Numbered from the stretch's first letter, positions 25,360 through 34,005 are shown. The stretch is DNA of 64,000 bases from Abyssisolibacter fermentans (GCF_001559865.1 NZ_LOHE01000035.1:1-64000); one strand, 5' to 3'. Notes: a model not told the origin generated them from the sequence alone. Numbers and translations are program-made.

Positions 25360-25803
25360 ATGATAAACATTGACGAAAGTTTTATTAAAACCAATATAGA
25401 AGTAAAAGATTGGATAGAAGCGGTAAGAGCTGCTGGAGAGCTTCTATTAAACAACGATATTATAGAGGAACGATTTATAGAGGGAATGATAAAAGTAGTG
25501 AAGGAAAAAGGTCCTTATATTGTAATTTCTAAAGGCTTAGCAATACCTCATGCAAGACCCGAGGATGGTGCTAAAAAAGTTGGCATAAGTATAGTGACAT
25601 TAAGGAAACCTATAAATTTTGGAAATAAGAATAATGATCCAGTAAAGGTAGTTATTGCATTAAGTAGTGTTGACAGTGAAAGTCATATTGAACTGCTTTC
25701 TAATCTAGTAAAGGTTTTAAATGATAAGGAAAAATTCGAAGTAATAAAAAGTGCTAAAGCAGTTCAAGATATTCTTGAGATATTTAGAGAGGAGGTGAAG
25801 TAA
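25360..25803 (+). CDS. PTS EIIA component, mannitol/fructose/ascorbate type
   Basis: A 147-residue EIIA of the PTS_IIA_2 fold. The active histidine is His64 in IPHARPEDG, preceded by GPYIVISKGLA. The ATG at 25360 is taken as the start, with CTAGGGGGTGA ahead of it; a GTG at 25351 inside the regulator's last codons is possible. It overlaps or abuts the regulator stop and is followed by EIIB with its stop overlapping the next start region. It passes phosphate from HPr to the EIIB below. The closest architecture is the ascorbate (UlaC) system. Confidence 0.85.
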   Translation: MINIDESFIKTNIEVKDWIEAVRAAGELLLNNDIIEERFIEGMIKVVKEKGPYIVISKGLAIPHARPEDGAKKVGISIVTLRKPINFGNKNNDPVKVVIALSSVDSESHIELLSNLVKVLNDKEKFEVIKSAKAVQDILEIFREEVK

Positions 25804-26075
25804 TGAAAATAATGACTGTCTGTGGATTAGGTCAAGGAACAAGTTTACTGTTAAAGATGAATGTAGAAGAGGTCATAAATAGTTTAGGTATAGATGCAGA
25901 AGTAGATAATACTGATTTAAGCTCGGTAGCTTTAGAAAATCCTGACTTGATTTTAGCAGGAGAGTATCATTTAGATTCTTTAAAGGATGCAGATGTTCCA
26001 GTAATAGGAATTAGTGATTTTATGGATGTAGAGGAGATTAAAAGTAAGCTAAAAAAATATTTTGAAAACAAATAA
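25803..26075 (+). CDS. PTS EIIB component, ascorbate (Ula/Sga) type
   Basis: A 90-residue EIIB with the phosphocysteine loop VCGLGQGTSLLLKM at residues 6-19 (active Cys7), diagnostic for the ascorbate/galactitol class. GAGAGGAGGTGAAG overlaps the end of EIIA and is its ribosome binding site. It works with the EIIC encoded 24 bases downstream. Confidence 0.9.
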   Translation: MKIMTVCGLGQGTSLLLKMNVEEVINSLGIDAEVDNTDLSSVALENPDLILAGEYHLDSLKDADVPVIGISDFMDVEEIKSKLKKYFENK

Positions 26076-26099
26076 TTCGATGATTAAGGGGGTCTATGT

Positions 26100-27389
26100 A
26101 TGAGTACTTTGATTAATATTAGTAAATGGTTGGCAGATAATATTTTTGGTGAACCAGCTGTTTTAATTGGTATTATAGCATTAATTGGGTTATTAGTTCA
26201 GAAAAAGAGTAAGAGTGAAGTTATAGCAGGAACAATCAAAACGATTCTTGGATTTTTAATTATTCAGGCAGGTTCTGGAGTAGTTGTAGATGCGATGGGT
26301 TCTTTCGGGCCTATGTGGCAGCATGTTTTTGGAATTGAGGCACAGCCTATACAAGCTATGGGGACTGATAACTTTATTGCCACATATGGTGGAACTGTAA
26401 CTTTGATGATGACTTTTGGATTTTTAATAAATGTTATTTTAGCTAGATTTACACCATTTAAATATATTTATTTAACAGGGCACATGATGTTCTGGTTATG
26501 TCTTGTAGTTACAGGAATATTTGTTGAAGCTTTTGGTCCAGATGTTTCTCAAACAAAGATACTTTTAATAGGTTCTGTATTAATTGGTATTTATTGGACG
26601 CTCCAACCTGCTTATGTACAGAAATACATGAAAAAAATTACAGGTAAGGACAATATAGCTTTGGGACATACAGTTTCTTTTGCAGCATGGTCAGGAGCTA
26701 AACTTGGTTCTTTAATAGGTAACCCAGAAAAAAGTTGTGAAAATATAAAAGTTCCTAAAGCATTTGATTTCTTAAAGGACAGCAATGTGGTAATAGTGAC
26801 TGTAATGGGATTGTTCTATTGTATAGGAGCAGTACTTGCAGGATCAGAGTACATGGGTAATTTTACTGGAGGGAAAAATTATATAGTTTATGGTTTACTG
26901 CAAGGATTAAAGTTTGGTGGTGGTATTGCCGTAATACTTTATGGTGTTAAACTTTTAATTTCACAAATTGTACCTGCATTCAAAGGATTTGCTACTAAAG
27001 TTGTTCCAAATGCTAAGCCAGCACTTGATTGTCCAGTTGTTTATCCATTTGCACCTACTGCTACAATAATAGGATTTGCAGCAGCATTTGTAACTACAAT
27101 TATTATGATGGTAGTTATGGGATTGACAGCATTTTATGTATTTGTACCTCCAATGATTGCATTATTCTTCCATGCAGCAGCAGCTGGAGTATTTGGTAAT
27201 GCTACAGGTGGAGTAAGAGGCACTATAATAGCTGGTGTTATAACAGGTTTGGTTATATCATTAGGGCAAGCAATATTTGTTAAGTATATAACCCCAACTA
27301 CAGTTCCAGACTTTATATTATGGGGTGGAGATACAGATATGTTTATTTTTGGTTCAATCTTAAAATTTATTTTAGGAATATTTAGCTAG
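26100..27389 (+). CDS. PTS EIIC permease, UlaA/SgaT family
   Basis: A 429-residue permease with about 10-11 hydrophobic segments. Family features include GEPAVLIGIIALIGLL near the N-terminus, the IKTILGFLIIQAGSGVVV segment, TYGGTVTLMMTFG and HAAAAGVFGNATGGVRG. It belongs to the SgaT/UlaA class that takes up L-ascorbate and some related sugar acids or lactones. The substrate is probably not ascorbate itself, because UlaD/E/F/G-type enzymes are absent. AAGGGGGTC precedes the ATG. A weak intra-operon terminator follows. Confidence 0.85.
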   Translation: MSTLINISKWLADNIFGEPAVLIGIIALIGLLVQKKSKSEVIAGTIKTILGFLIIQAGSGVVVDAMGSFGPMWQHVFGIEAQPIQAMGTDNFIATYGGTVTLMMTFGFLINVILARFTPFKYIYLTGHMMFWLCLVVTGIFVEAFGPDVSQTKILLIGSVLIGIYWTLQPAYVQKYMKKITGKDNIALGHTVSFAAWSGAKLGSLIGNPEKSCENIKVPKAFDFLKDSNVVIVTVMGLFYCIGAVLAGSEYMGNFTGGKNYIVYGLLQGLKFGGGIAVILYGVKLLISQIVPAFKGFATKVVPNAKPALDCPVVYPFAPTATIIGFAAAFVTTIIMMVVMGLTAFYVFVPPMIALFFHAAAAGVFGNATGGVRGTIIAGVITGLVISLGQAIFVKYITPTTVPDFILWGGDTDMFIFGSILKFILGIFS

Positions 27390-27400
27390 TAAACAATATT

Positions 27401-27426
27401 AAGGGGCTCAAAGCCCCTTTGTTTTG
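27401..27426 (+). terminator. Intra-operon hairpin after EIIC
   Basis: AAGGGGCT pairs with AGCCCCTT with a CAA loop and then TGTTTTG. It lies 12 bases after the EIIC stop and 20 bases before the next ribosome binding site. It may reduce expression of the enzyme genes relative to the transporter or protect the PTS mRNA end. Confidence 0.7.
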
Positions 27427-27446
27427 ATAAATAAGGAGGCATTATT

Positions 27447-28376
27447 ATGTATGTACAGACTATTTTTGGTAAGATGAAACCAGAAGAATTAAAATTAACT
27501 TATATTCATGAACATCTTTATTCGGACCCTCCACAATTTGTTAAGGATCAAGATTCTGATCTTGTACTTGATGATGTTTTATGTTCTATAAGAGAAGCAC
27601 AAAAATTTAAGCAAGCTGGCGGAAGTACTATAGTAGACATGACTGCTATAGACTACGGTAGAAACATTGAAATTATAAGGAAAATAGCTAAAGCAGCAGA
27701 TATTAATGTTATTGCAACTACTGGATTTAATAAAGGATTGTTTTTTGATAAATGGGTTTATGAAGCGAGTGAAAAAGAATTAATGGAATGGATGATTAGT
27801 GAGGTTACTCAGGGAATAGAAGGTACTGACAGTAGAGCAGGAATAATAAAAGTGGGTTCAGGATATAACAATATAAGTAGTGTTGAGGAAAAGGTCATAA
27901 GAGCTGCTTCAAAGGCTCATCTTAAGACAGGTGCTCCAATAGGTGCTCATACTGAGGCAGGTACCATGGGACTGGAGCAGTTAGAAATAATGGAAGAAGA
28001 AGGGGTAGACTTAAATAAAGTTATTATTGCTCATGCAGACCGAAATTTGGATGTGTGGTATTTTAAGGAAATAGCTAAAAAAGGAGCTTATGTGGAATTT
28101 GATTGCCCTTCAAAAATCAAATATTATCCAGATGAAATGAGAGTAAATGCAATAATAGCTCTTGTTAAAGCAGGATATGAAGATAGGATAGTAATATCAG
28201 GAGATATGGCAAGGAAATCTTATCTTGAAGCATATGGAGGAGGTCCTGGATTTAAATTTATAATTAAAAAGTTTATACCTAGATTGAAAATACAGTTTGA
28301 AGAAGTGGGGTTAGATCCAAATATTGTTGATAAATTCAATATTGAAAATCCACAAAGAGTATTAGTCTTTAAATAG
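27447..28376 (+). CDS. Phosphotriesterase-family metal-dependent hydrolase
   Basis: A 309-residue TIM-barrel hydrolase of the PTE/Php family. The metal-binding motif THEH is present as YIHEHLYS at residues 19-26, followed by GGSTIVDMTAIDYGRN, the KVGSGY strand that carries the bridging Lys, GAHTEAG, IIAHADRN and ISGDMARKSYL (the catalytic Asp). Members of this family next to SgaT-type PTS act as sugar lactonases or phospho-sugar lactonases, which would fit hydrolysis of a phosphorylated lactone entering through the PTS. That role is inferred. AAGGAGGC precedes the ATG. Confidence 0.8.
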   Translation: MYVQTIFGKMKPEELKLTYIHEHLYSDPPQFVKDQDSDLVLDDVLCSIREAQKFKQAGGSTIVDMTAIDYGRNIEIIRKIAKAADINVIATTGFNKGLFFDKWVYEASEKELMEWMISEVTQGIEGTDSRAGIIKVGSGYNNISSVEEKVIRAASKAHLKTGAPIGAHTEAGTMGLEQLEIMEEEGVDLNKVIIAHADRNLDVWYFKEIAKKGAYVEFDCPSKIKYYPDEMRVNAIIALVKAGYEDRIVISGDMARKSYLEAYGGGPGFKFIIKKFIPRLKIQFEEVGLDPNIVDKFNIENPQRVLVFK

Positions 28377-28388
28377 AAGGTGAATATT

Positions 28389-29138
28389 ATGAAATTGATA
28401 GATTTATCATGGCCCAAGGTAAAAGAAGTAGTAAAAACTGTAGATACTGCAGTACTGCCTATAGGTGCTGTTGAAGCACATGGTCCTCATTTAACAGTTG
28501 ATGCTGATAACATAATATGTAGTTATCTGGCAGAAGAATTTTCAGAAAAAATCAATGGGTTGCTTTTACCAGTATTAAGTTATGGACAGGTTTGGTCTCT
28601 TAAAAATTTTCCTGGTTCGATAAACGTCAAAGACGAGACAATAATAAACCTAATATTCGATATTGCTGAAAGTTTAGAGAGAAATGGATTAAAAAATTTA
28701 GTTATTGTTAATTCTCACTTTGGCAACAATGCGGCACTCAAAAAGGCATGCAGAAAGACAATAGAAGGAACAAATGTAAATGCTATCGCTTTTACACATC
28801 CTGGTTTAGAAAAGGTGTCTGAGGGAGTTCTTGAATCTAAAAGAGCTCATCCAAATTATTTACATGCAGAAGAAATAGAAACTTCTATGATACTGTATAT
28901 TTCCTCTGATAAAGTAAACATGGATAAAGCAGTAGCAGACTATCCTTGTTTTCCAAAATATTTTAGTTCTACCTCAGTACCATGGGATAAAATAACTAAG
29001 GTTGGAGTTATTGGAGATGCTACTGTTGCTACTAAGGAAAAGGGTATGAAACTACTTCAAGGAATTTTGGAAAATATGGTTGATATTTATGAAGAGTGGA
29101 AGGATGATTGTAATGAAGTCAAAGGAGTACATGAATAA
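28389..29138 (+). CDS. Creatininase-family hydrolase
   Basis: The ATG at 28389 is preferred because AAGGTGA ends 5 bases before it. The 249-residue protein shows the creatininase core: LPIGAVEAHGPHLTVDADN (metal ligands Glu, His, Asp), NSHFGNNAAL and HAEEIETSMIL. Creatininase relatives open cyclic amides or deformylate pathway intermediates (ArfB, MftE). Its place between a lactonase-like hydrolase and a sugar isomerase-type protein suggests action on a ring-closed or N-substituted sugar derivative. It overlaps the next gene by about 26 bases. Confidence 0.8.
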   Translation: MKLIDLSWPKVKEVVKTVDTAVLPIGAVEAHGPHLTVDADNIICSYLAEEFSEKINGLLLPVLSYGQVWSLKNFPGSINVKDETIINLIFDIAESLERNGLKNLVIVNSHFGNNAALKKACRKTIEGTNVNAIAFTHPGLEKVSEGVLESKRAHPNYLHAEEIETSMILYISSDKVNMDKAVADYPCFPKYFSSTSVPWDKITKVGVIGDATVATKEKGMKLLQGILENMVDIYEEWKDDCNEVKGVHE

Positions 29139-29841
29139 AATAAATAGTATTCTTAAAAATATTGAGAAAACACAGATGGACAATATTATGAAAGCTTCTG
29201 CTTTAATATCTAATGCTATTTTAGATAATAAAATTGTACATTTTTTTGGTTGTGGTCATTCTTTGATATTATGTGAAGAAGTTTTCTATAGAGCGGGTGG
29301 CTTAGCATGTTTAAATCCAATATTTGATACAGGATTGATGGTGCAGCATGGGGCTATAAAAAGCTCAGTATTAGAAAAGCAGGAAGGCTATGCAAAGTGG
29401 ATTTTGGAAAGATATAATCTTCAAAAGGGTGATGCTATAGTAATATTTTCTACATCAGGTAGAAATCCTGTACCAATAGATGCTGCTATTATATGTAAAG
29501 ATTTAGGACTTAAAGTTATAGGAGTTACATCCTTAGATTATTCTAAAAAGAGTTCTTCAAGACATTCTTCAAATAAAAACTTATATGAGTTTTGTGATGT
29601 TGTAATAGATAATTGCGTTGAATTTGGAGATGCATTATTGGATTTTGATAAAATTAAAGCTGTTCCAGGGTCAACTATAGCGGGTGCATATATTATCAAC
29701 TCTGTAATAGCAGAAGCTATTGAAAAATTAAATAAAGAAGAAATAGATGTTCCAATATTGATGAGTGGAAACATAGATGGTGGTGGAGAATATAACGAGA
29801 AGATATTAAAAAAATATAAAGGCAGAATAAAGCATCTATAA
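29113..29841 (+). CDS. SIS-domain protein (UPF0309-like)
   Basis: The start chosen is ATG 29113 with GGAAGGA at about 29099; earlier ATGs at 29080 and 29104 sit on or before that site. The 242-residue protein has the sugar isomerase fold signature: FFGCGHSLILCEEVFYRAGG, then VIFSTSGRNPVPIDAA and LGLKVIGVTSL. It is close to the GmhA-like UPF0309 group that binds phosphosugars. It starts inside the creatininase gene, so the two are coupled. It likely isomerises or deaminates the phosphorylated intermediate. Confidence 0.8.
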   Translation: MKSKEYMNKINSILKNIEKTQMDNIMKASALISNAILDNKIVHFFGCGHSLILCEEVFYRAGGLACLNPIFDTGLMVQHGAIKSSVLEKQEGYAKWILERYNLQKGDAIVIFSTSGRNPVPIDAAIICKDLGLKVIGVTSLDYSKKSSSRHSSNKNLYEFCDVVIDNCVEFGDALLDFDKIKAVPGSTIAGAYIINSVIAEAIEKLNKEEIDVPILMSGNIDGGGEYNEKILKKYKGRIKHL

Positions 29842-29857
29842 AAAGGAGAAGTTTAGC

Positions 29858-30589
29858 ATGAATATATTAAAAGAATTAAATGCAATTAACAATAGAGTGA
29901 TTCTCAATATACTAAGTTTTTCTAAAGAAGAAGGAGAAAAAATATGTAAAGCTGCAAATAATTCTGTGTTATTAGGAATAACAGCACATGATAATTCGGT
30001 TGAAGAAGGAGTAAAGCTTGTAAAAGAGCTCAAGAAAGTTTGTTCTGTAATAAGTGTTGCTCTTGGAGGTTCAGGTAATGTTCATAATTGGAAGAAGGTA
30101 TTGAAGATTGCTGATTTAAGTAAAGCAGGACATGTTAATCAACCTTTTTCTACTTCTCTATATGTAAATGGATGGCTAAGGGAAGAACAGATAGTAAATG
30201 CATTGGTTAAACCGATACAAGGTAGTAATGATAAAGTAATAATACAGAAGATTAGTGATAAAAATGATGATTATATTGAAATGAACATTGATGATGCTGC
30301 TTTGATAGCTAGAGAAAGCGGGATTACATCAATAAAAATACTTCCTGTAAAATCAATAAAGCCTGATGATTTAAAGAATATTGTTAGCAGATTCGCTAAA
30401 AATGGAATAAAGATTATAGAAATTGCAGGTGGTTTAGATGAAACTAATATGGTTGAGTATATTAATTGCTGTCTTGAAGGAGGCTGCGAGATTGTAATAC
30501 CACATATTTTTGGGGCAGTAACTGACATTAAAAATAAATCAACTGATATAGATAAAGTTAAAAGAATATACAATTTAATAAATTGTTAA
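29858..30589 (+). CDS. KDGP aldolase family protein (DgaF-like)
   Basis: A 243-residue TIM-barrel aldolase resembling DgaF, the 2-keto-3-deoxy-6-phosphogluconate aldolase of D-glucosaminate catabolism. Seen here: SVALGGSGNVHNWKKVL, KAGHVNQPFST, IKILPVKS and EIAGGLDETNM near the C-terminus. In the known pathway it cleaves KDGP to pyruvate and glyceraldehyde-3-phosphate. That gives a plausible end point for the operon: a PTS-imported sugar acid or its lactone is opened, isomerised and cleaved. AAAGGAG precedes the ATG. No DgaE-type ammonia-lyase is in the operon. Confidence 0.75.
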   Translation: MNILKELNAINNRVILNILSFSKEEGEKICKAANNSVLLGITAHDNSVEEGVKLVKELKKVCSVISVALGGSGNVHNWKKVLKIADLSKAGHVNQPFSTSLYVNGWLREEQIVNALVKPIQGSNDKVIIQKISDKNDDYIEMNIDDAALIARESGITSIKILPVKSIKPDDLKNIVSRFAKNGIKIIEIAGGLDETNMVEYINCCLEGGCEIVIPHIFGAVTDIKNKSTDIDKVKRIYNLINC

Positions 30590-30667
30590 TGGGATAGGAT
30601 GTTAGTTATGTAACGATTGTACTAATTACAAATCTATTAAGAAAATCCTATGGATTATCAATAATCT

Positions 30668-30698
30668 AAGCAATCATTATAATGATTGCTTTTTTTTG
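30668..30698 (+). terminator. Operon terminator
   Basis: AAGCAATCATTATAATGATT forms a stem (AAGCAATCAT/ATGATTGCTT) with a run of eight Ts. It ends the PTS operon. Confidence 0.85.
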
Positions 30699-31071
30699 TG
30701 ACACAAGTGTCAATTTTTACGATAATTAATAATATCCAAGTAAGAAAGAATAAAAGACAAGTTAAGAAATATAATAAACTACACTTATGATTTAGTGATT
30801 TTTGCTTTTCTATTTGTAATATGAAGACTTACTTATCAAATATAAAGAGAATAGCGAAGCTATTCTCTGAAATAAACAATCATTTATATTATATTTTCAA
30901 TAATAATAATAATAGAAAACATTACCAATATAAGTATATTTATATTTTAAAAGGTTATTTTTTCAGCAGTCTCATACCGTTCCTAAATTCTGTTTAGAAT
31001 ACTAATGCAATAGATTATTATTAGCTGAACTTACTTTTACATCAATAAAGTAGGTGGGGGGGAATCATTTC
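30699..31071. other. Spacer between PTS operon and symporter gene
   Basis: AT-rich. A strong stem AGAGAATAGC/GCTATTCTCT at 30846-30868 has a T-rich 3' flank on the minus strand and could terminate the symporter transcript. An A/AAT-rich stretch lies at 30893-30915. AAGTAGGTGGGGGGGAATC is at about 31048-31066, just before the repeated symporter end. No gene. Confidence 0.5.
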
Positions 31072-32385
31072 TTAACCGATACCATTATATATAATACCTA
31101 AAATTAAAACTATGATAGATACAGTTGTAAATAAATATTTACCTAAAGGATTAAACCATTTACCTAGAGGATGTTTAGCACCTTTATTGATTTCTTTTCT
31201 TGCCTTATCAACTCCGTATACCCAGAAGAACACAATAGTAGCAATAACAGCACCTAAAGGTGATATATAAATAGTGATAAAATCAGAGAATTTACTGAAT
31301 AAATTCATATCTAAATCTAGTGGAATTCCTGCAATAAATGCTATTAACCCTATTATCAGAACACTTTTAAATCTAGTTAAATTGAATCTATTCATAAGGG
31401 CTTCAGATGGAGCTTCCATCATATTAATTGCTGACGATACTGCCGCAAATATAATACTTAAAAAGAATAATACACTAAATATTTGACCAAACGCCATAGA
31501 CTTAAAAATAGAAGGTACAGTGATAAATAACAACGATGGTCCAGCACATGGATCTAATCCGAAAGCAAAAGCAGCTGGAATAATTATAAAAGCTGCTAAT
31601 AAAGCAGAAAGTGTATCAAAAATAACAATCTGTAAAGCGCTTGAAGGTATATCAACATCATCTTTTAGATAACTACCATAAACAACTAAGGCAGATCCAG
31701 TTAAAGATACTGTAAAAAATGCTTGACCAAGAGCCATAACCCAAGTAATAGGTTTTAATAAATATGACCAATCTGGGATTAATAAATATTTCACACCTTC
31801 CATAGCACCATCCAGTGTAAGGGATCTAATCATTAATAATATAAATATACCAAATAAGGCAGGCATAATGACTTTATTTAATTTTTCAATACCCTTGGTA
31901 ATTCCAAATGAAACTATTGCTAAAGTTATAAATACAGCTAATCCATGCCAGATAATACTTGAAGACGTTCCTACAAAATTATTAAAATAATCAGTTATAT
32001 TTACTTTATAAAAATCTCCTGCAAAAGCACTACAAAAATATCTTATAATCCAACCTACTACAATGGAATAGAAAATAAGTATTCCAAATAGCCCTATAGT
32101 TGGTATTGTACTTATTATATTTTTAAAAGGTACATTCTTTTCTTCTAATATTTCTTTAATACCACTATAAGATCCTTTTTTCTTACATCTACCAAGAGAA
32201 AATTCGCATATTAGTCCAATTGTACCTAGTACAAATACAAAGAATAAGTAAGGTACTAAAAAAGCAGCTCCACCATATTGTCCAAGTCTCCACGAAAACA
32301 TCCAAATATTACCCAGACCAATTGCTGATCCTATACAAGATAGAACAAATCCTAATTTACCAGAGAAAGATTCTCTATTATTCAT
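31072..32385 (-). CDS. Sodium-dependent amino acid symporter (NSS/SNF family)
   Basis: A 437-residue protein with about 11 membrane segments. The family signature IGSAIGLGNIWMFSWRLGQY and GGAAFLVPYLFF forms the Na+ and substrate site in helix 1 and 2. The SSAINMMEAPSEALMNRF region corresponds to helix 8. Length fits bacterial MhsT-like members rather than longer LeuT. Substrates in this family are amino acids, often aromatic or branched. TAAGGAGGAATTG precedes the ATG. The leader holds a structured RNA and a terminator, so expression is probably controlled by attenuation. A scrambled copy lies at 22272-22748. Confidence 0.85.
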   Translation of the reverse strand: MNNRESFSGKLGFVLSCIGSAIGLGNIWMFSWRLGQYGGAAFLVPYLFFVFVLGTIGLICEFSLGRCKKKGSYSGIKEILEEKNVPFKNIISTIPTIGLFGILIFYSIVVGWIIRYFCSAFAGDFYKVNITDYFNNFVGTSSSIIWHGLAVFITLAIVSFGITKGIEKLNKVIMPALFGIFILLMIRSLTLDGAMEGVKYLLIPDWSYLLKPITWVMALGQAFFTVSLTGSALVVYGSYLKDDVDIPSSALQIVIFDTLSALLAAFIIIPAAFAFGLDPCAGPSLLFITVPSIFKSMAFGQIFSVLFFLSIIFAAVSSAINMMEAPSEALMNRFNLTRFKSVLIIGLIAFIAGIPLDLDMNLFSKFSDFITIYISPLGAVIATIVFFWVYGVDKARKEINKGAKHPLGKWFNPLGKYLFTTVSIIVLILGIIYNGIG

Positions 32386-32423
32386 AACAATTCCTCCTTA
32401 TGTCTAAAGTTGAGTGTAAATAC

Positions 32424-32460
32424 AAAAAGACCATATAGGTAAAATGCACCTATATGGTCT
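32424..32460 (-). terminator. Attenuator-type terminator in the symporter leader
   Basis: Read on the minus strand, AGACCATATAGGT pairs perfectly with ACCTATATGGTCT (13 base pairs, 7-base loop), followed by TTTTG. It ends about 40 bases before the symporter ATG, in the right place for premature termination. Confidence 0.85.
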
Positions 32461-32466
32461 ATAAAA

Positions 32467-32557
32467 TATATTCCAAGTATAGATACAACCCTTATTAAGC
32501 ATTCTCACAAGGGCTGTATCTATAATGAGATAACAGCCCTATCTAAATTGGAATATA
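32467..32557 (-). promoter_or_regulatory. Structured leader RNA, candidate riboswitch or attenuator
   Basis: On the minus strand a perfect 10-bp closing stem, TATATTCCAA (32557-32548) with TTGGAATATA (32476-32467), encloses two competing structures. Hairpin A pairs AGGGCTGTTATCT with AGATACAGCCCT. Alternatively TATAGATACAGCCCTT (32524-32509) pairs with AAGGGTTGTATCTATA (32493-32478) with one G-U pair over 16 bases. The terminator lies 7 bases further on. It shows no T-box sequence and does not match a riboswitch class I know. Confidence 0.6.
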
Positions 32558-32595
32558 GTTAAATTTAATTTATTTAAATTTCTAATATTTTTCAT
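32539..32595 (-). CDS. Possible 18-residue leader peptide
   Basis: On the minus strand, ATG at 32595 behind AGGTG (5-base spacing) opens MKNIRNLNKLNLTIFQFR with TAG at 32541-32539. The stop falls at the base of hairpin A, so a ribosome finishing the peptide would cover the 5' side of the closing stem. The peptide has no long run of one amino acid, so classical attenuation is not obvious. It may be coincidental. Confidence 0.3.
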   Translation of the reverse strand: MKNIRNLNKLNLTIFQFR

Positions 32596-32943
32596 ATTAA
32601 CACCTACAACTAAATTTATTTTGTCAACGGCTAGTATATCACGTAATTTAAAATTAATCAAGAGTGGATTGTATTAAAATTATATACCAAATAGAAAGTC
32701 ATATGACAATATGCGTATTAAGATATTACCCTGATATAAAAAAACATGATATAATTTATTATAATAAGTAAAAGTGTAATAGTGTTATATAATTTAAACA
32801 GGTAGAAGTGAATTGATGTGGATAATACCAAGTTAGTTAAGTAAATATTGCAAATGATATATGTGATATATACCTATCTGAATACGGAGTACTAAACAGC
32901 TAATTTATAAATGAAATCATAGTAGAGGAGAGGATTGTTTTAA
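32596..32943. other. Spacer between symporter leader and Fe-S protein gene
   Basis: AT-rich and likely to contain the promoters of both divergent genes. AGAGGAGAGG at about 32923-32933 is the ribosome binding site of the next gene. Nothing else identified. Confidence 0.4.
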
Positions 32944-34005
32944 ATGTCAAAAATTGATGGTAGAACTATTATGTTTGCTAGGATGAGTTATGAAAAAGGT
33001 TCTAAAGTTTATGAAGATTATTATAAAGAATTTCCTGAACATAAAGAGATCGATGATGAAATTAGAAAAAAACCTAATATCAATTCAGAAGGTACAGCAA
33101 CATTTAATCCAATAAATAGTCCCTTTGCTGATGCTGGTTTTATGATGCTTTCTGATTTTCAAAAACTTGTTGAAGGTCCACCAAAAGGAAAAAAGATTGA
33201 TCTCGAACCAAAAGAAATATCAATTAAATTAAAAAAGCTATGTCGTTTTTTAGGTGCTGTTGATGTTGGAATTGCAAAGATGAAGCCAGAACACTTTTAT
33301 TCAACATTAGGAAGACCCTTAAAAGATTATGGTAAGAATGTAGAAAATACACATCCATATGGTCTGGTTATAGCAGTTGAAATGGACAAAGACATGATTA
33401 ATCGTGCACCACAAATGGAAGAAATGTTTGCAGTTACTAAAGGATATGTGGATTGTGCTGTTATTGCATTGTGGATGACATATTATATAAAATCACTTGG
33501 TTATGATGCAAGAGCTAATATAGATGGCAACTATGAAGTAGTTGTACCAATTGTGGGGCAAGATGCTGGTATTGGAGAAATGGGTCGTAATGGATTAGTA
33601 ATATCAAAAAAATATGGTCAGCGAATTAGAATGTCTGTTGTTACAACTGATATACCTTTAATACCAGATGAGCCTTCGGATTATGGAGTAAAAAACTTTT
33701 GTGAAATATGTAATAAATGTTCAAAAACTTGCCCGGGAAAAGCAATTTCTGATCAGCCATCAGTAATCGAGAATGGAAAGAAACGTTGGTATATAAAACA
33801 GGAAGCATGTTATTCTATATGGCGTAGTATTGGAACAGATTGTGGTGTATGCCTTTCAGTTTGCCCTTTTAGTCAAGGAATCGATTTAGAAAAGCTTGAA
33901 AAGATTAAGGATTCAGATGAATTGATAAAAGAATTGCTAAAGGAACACGAAGAGAGGTATGGTATTAGAAACTATATTAGAGAACCGTTAGAAATAATGA
34001 AATAG
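32944..34005 (+). CDS. Cytoplasmic reductive-dehalogenase-like Fe-S protein
   Basis: A 353-residue protein with two 4Fe-4S motifs near the C-terminus: CEICNKCSKTCP at about residue 253 and CGVCLSVCPF at about 300. The preceding region (GAVDVGIAKMKPEHFYS, VIAVEMDKDMINRAP, SLGYDARAN, GEMGRNGLVISKKYG) matches the corrinoid-binding catalytic domain of reductive dehalogenases and epoxyqueuosine reductase. There is no Tat signal and no membrane-anchor partner (RdhB), so it is not a standard respiratory dehalogenase. The substrate is unknown. Monocistronic. Confidence 0.75.
   Translation: MSKIDGRTIMFARMSYEKGSKVYEDYYKEFPEHKEIDDEIRKKPNINSEGTATFNPINSPFADAGFMMLSDFQKLVEGPPKGKKIDLEPKEISIKLKKLCRFLGAVDVGIAKMKPEHFYSTLGRPLKDYGKNVENTHPYGLVIAVEMDKDMINRAPQMEEMFAVTKGYVDCAVIALWMTYYIKSLGYDARANIDGNYEVVVPIVGQDAGIGEMGRNGLVISKKYGQRIRMSVVTTDIPLIPDEPSDYGVKNFCEICNKCSKTCPGKAISDQPSVIENGKKRWYIKQEACYSIWRSIGTDCGVCLSVCPFSQGIDLEKLEKIKDSDELIKELLKEHEERYGIRNYIREPLEIMK

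Noticed and set aside
32424..32600. T-box riboswitch upstream of the symporter
   Set aside because: The conserved T-box sequence (AGGGTGGNACCGCG-like) and specifier stem are absent.
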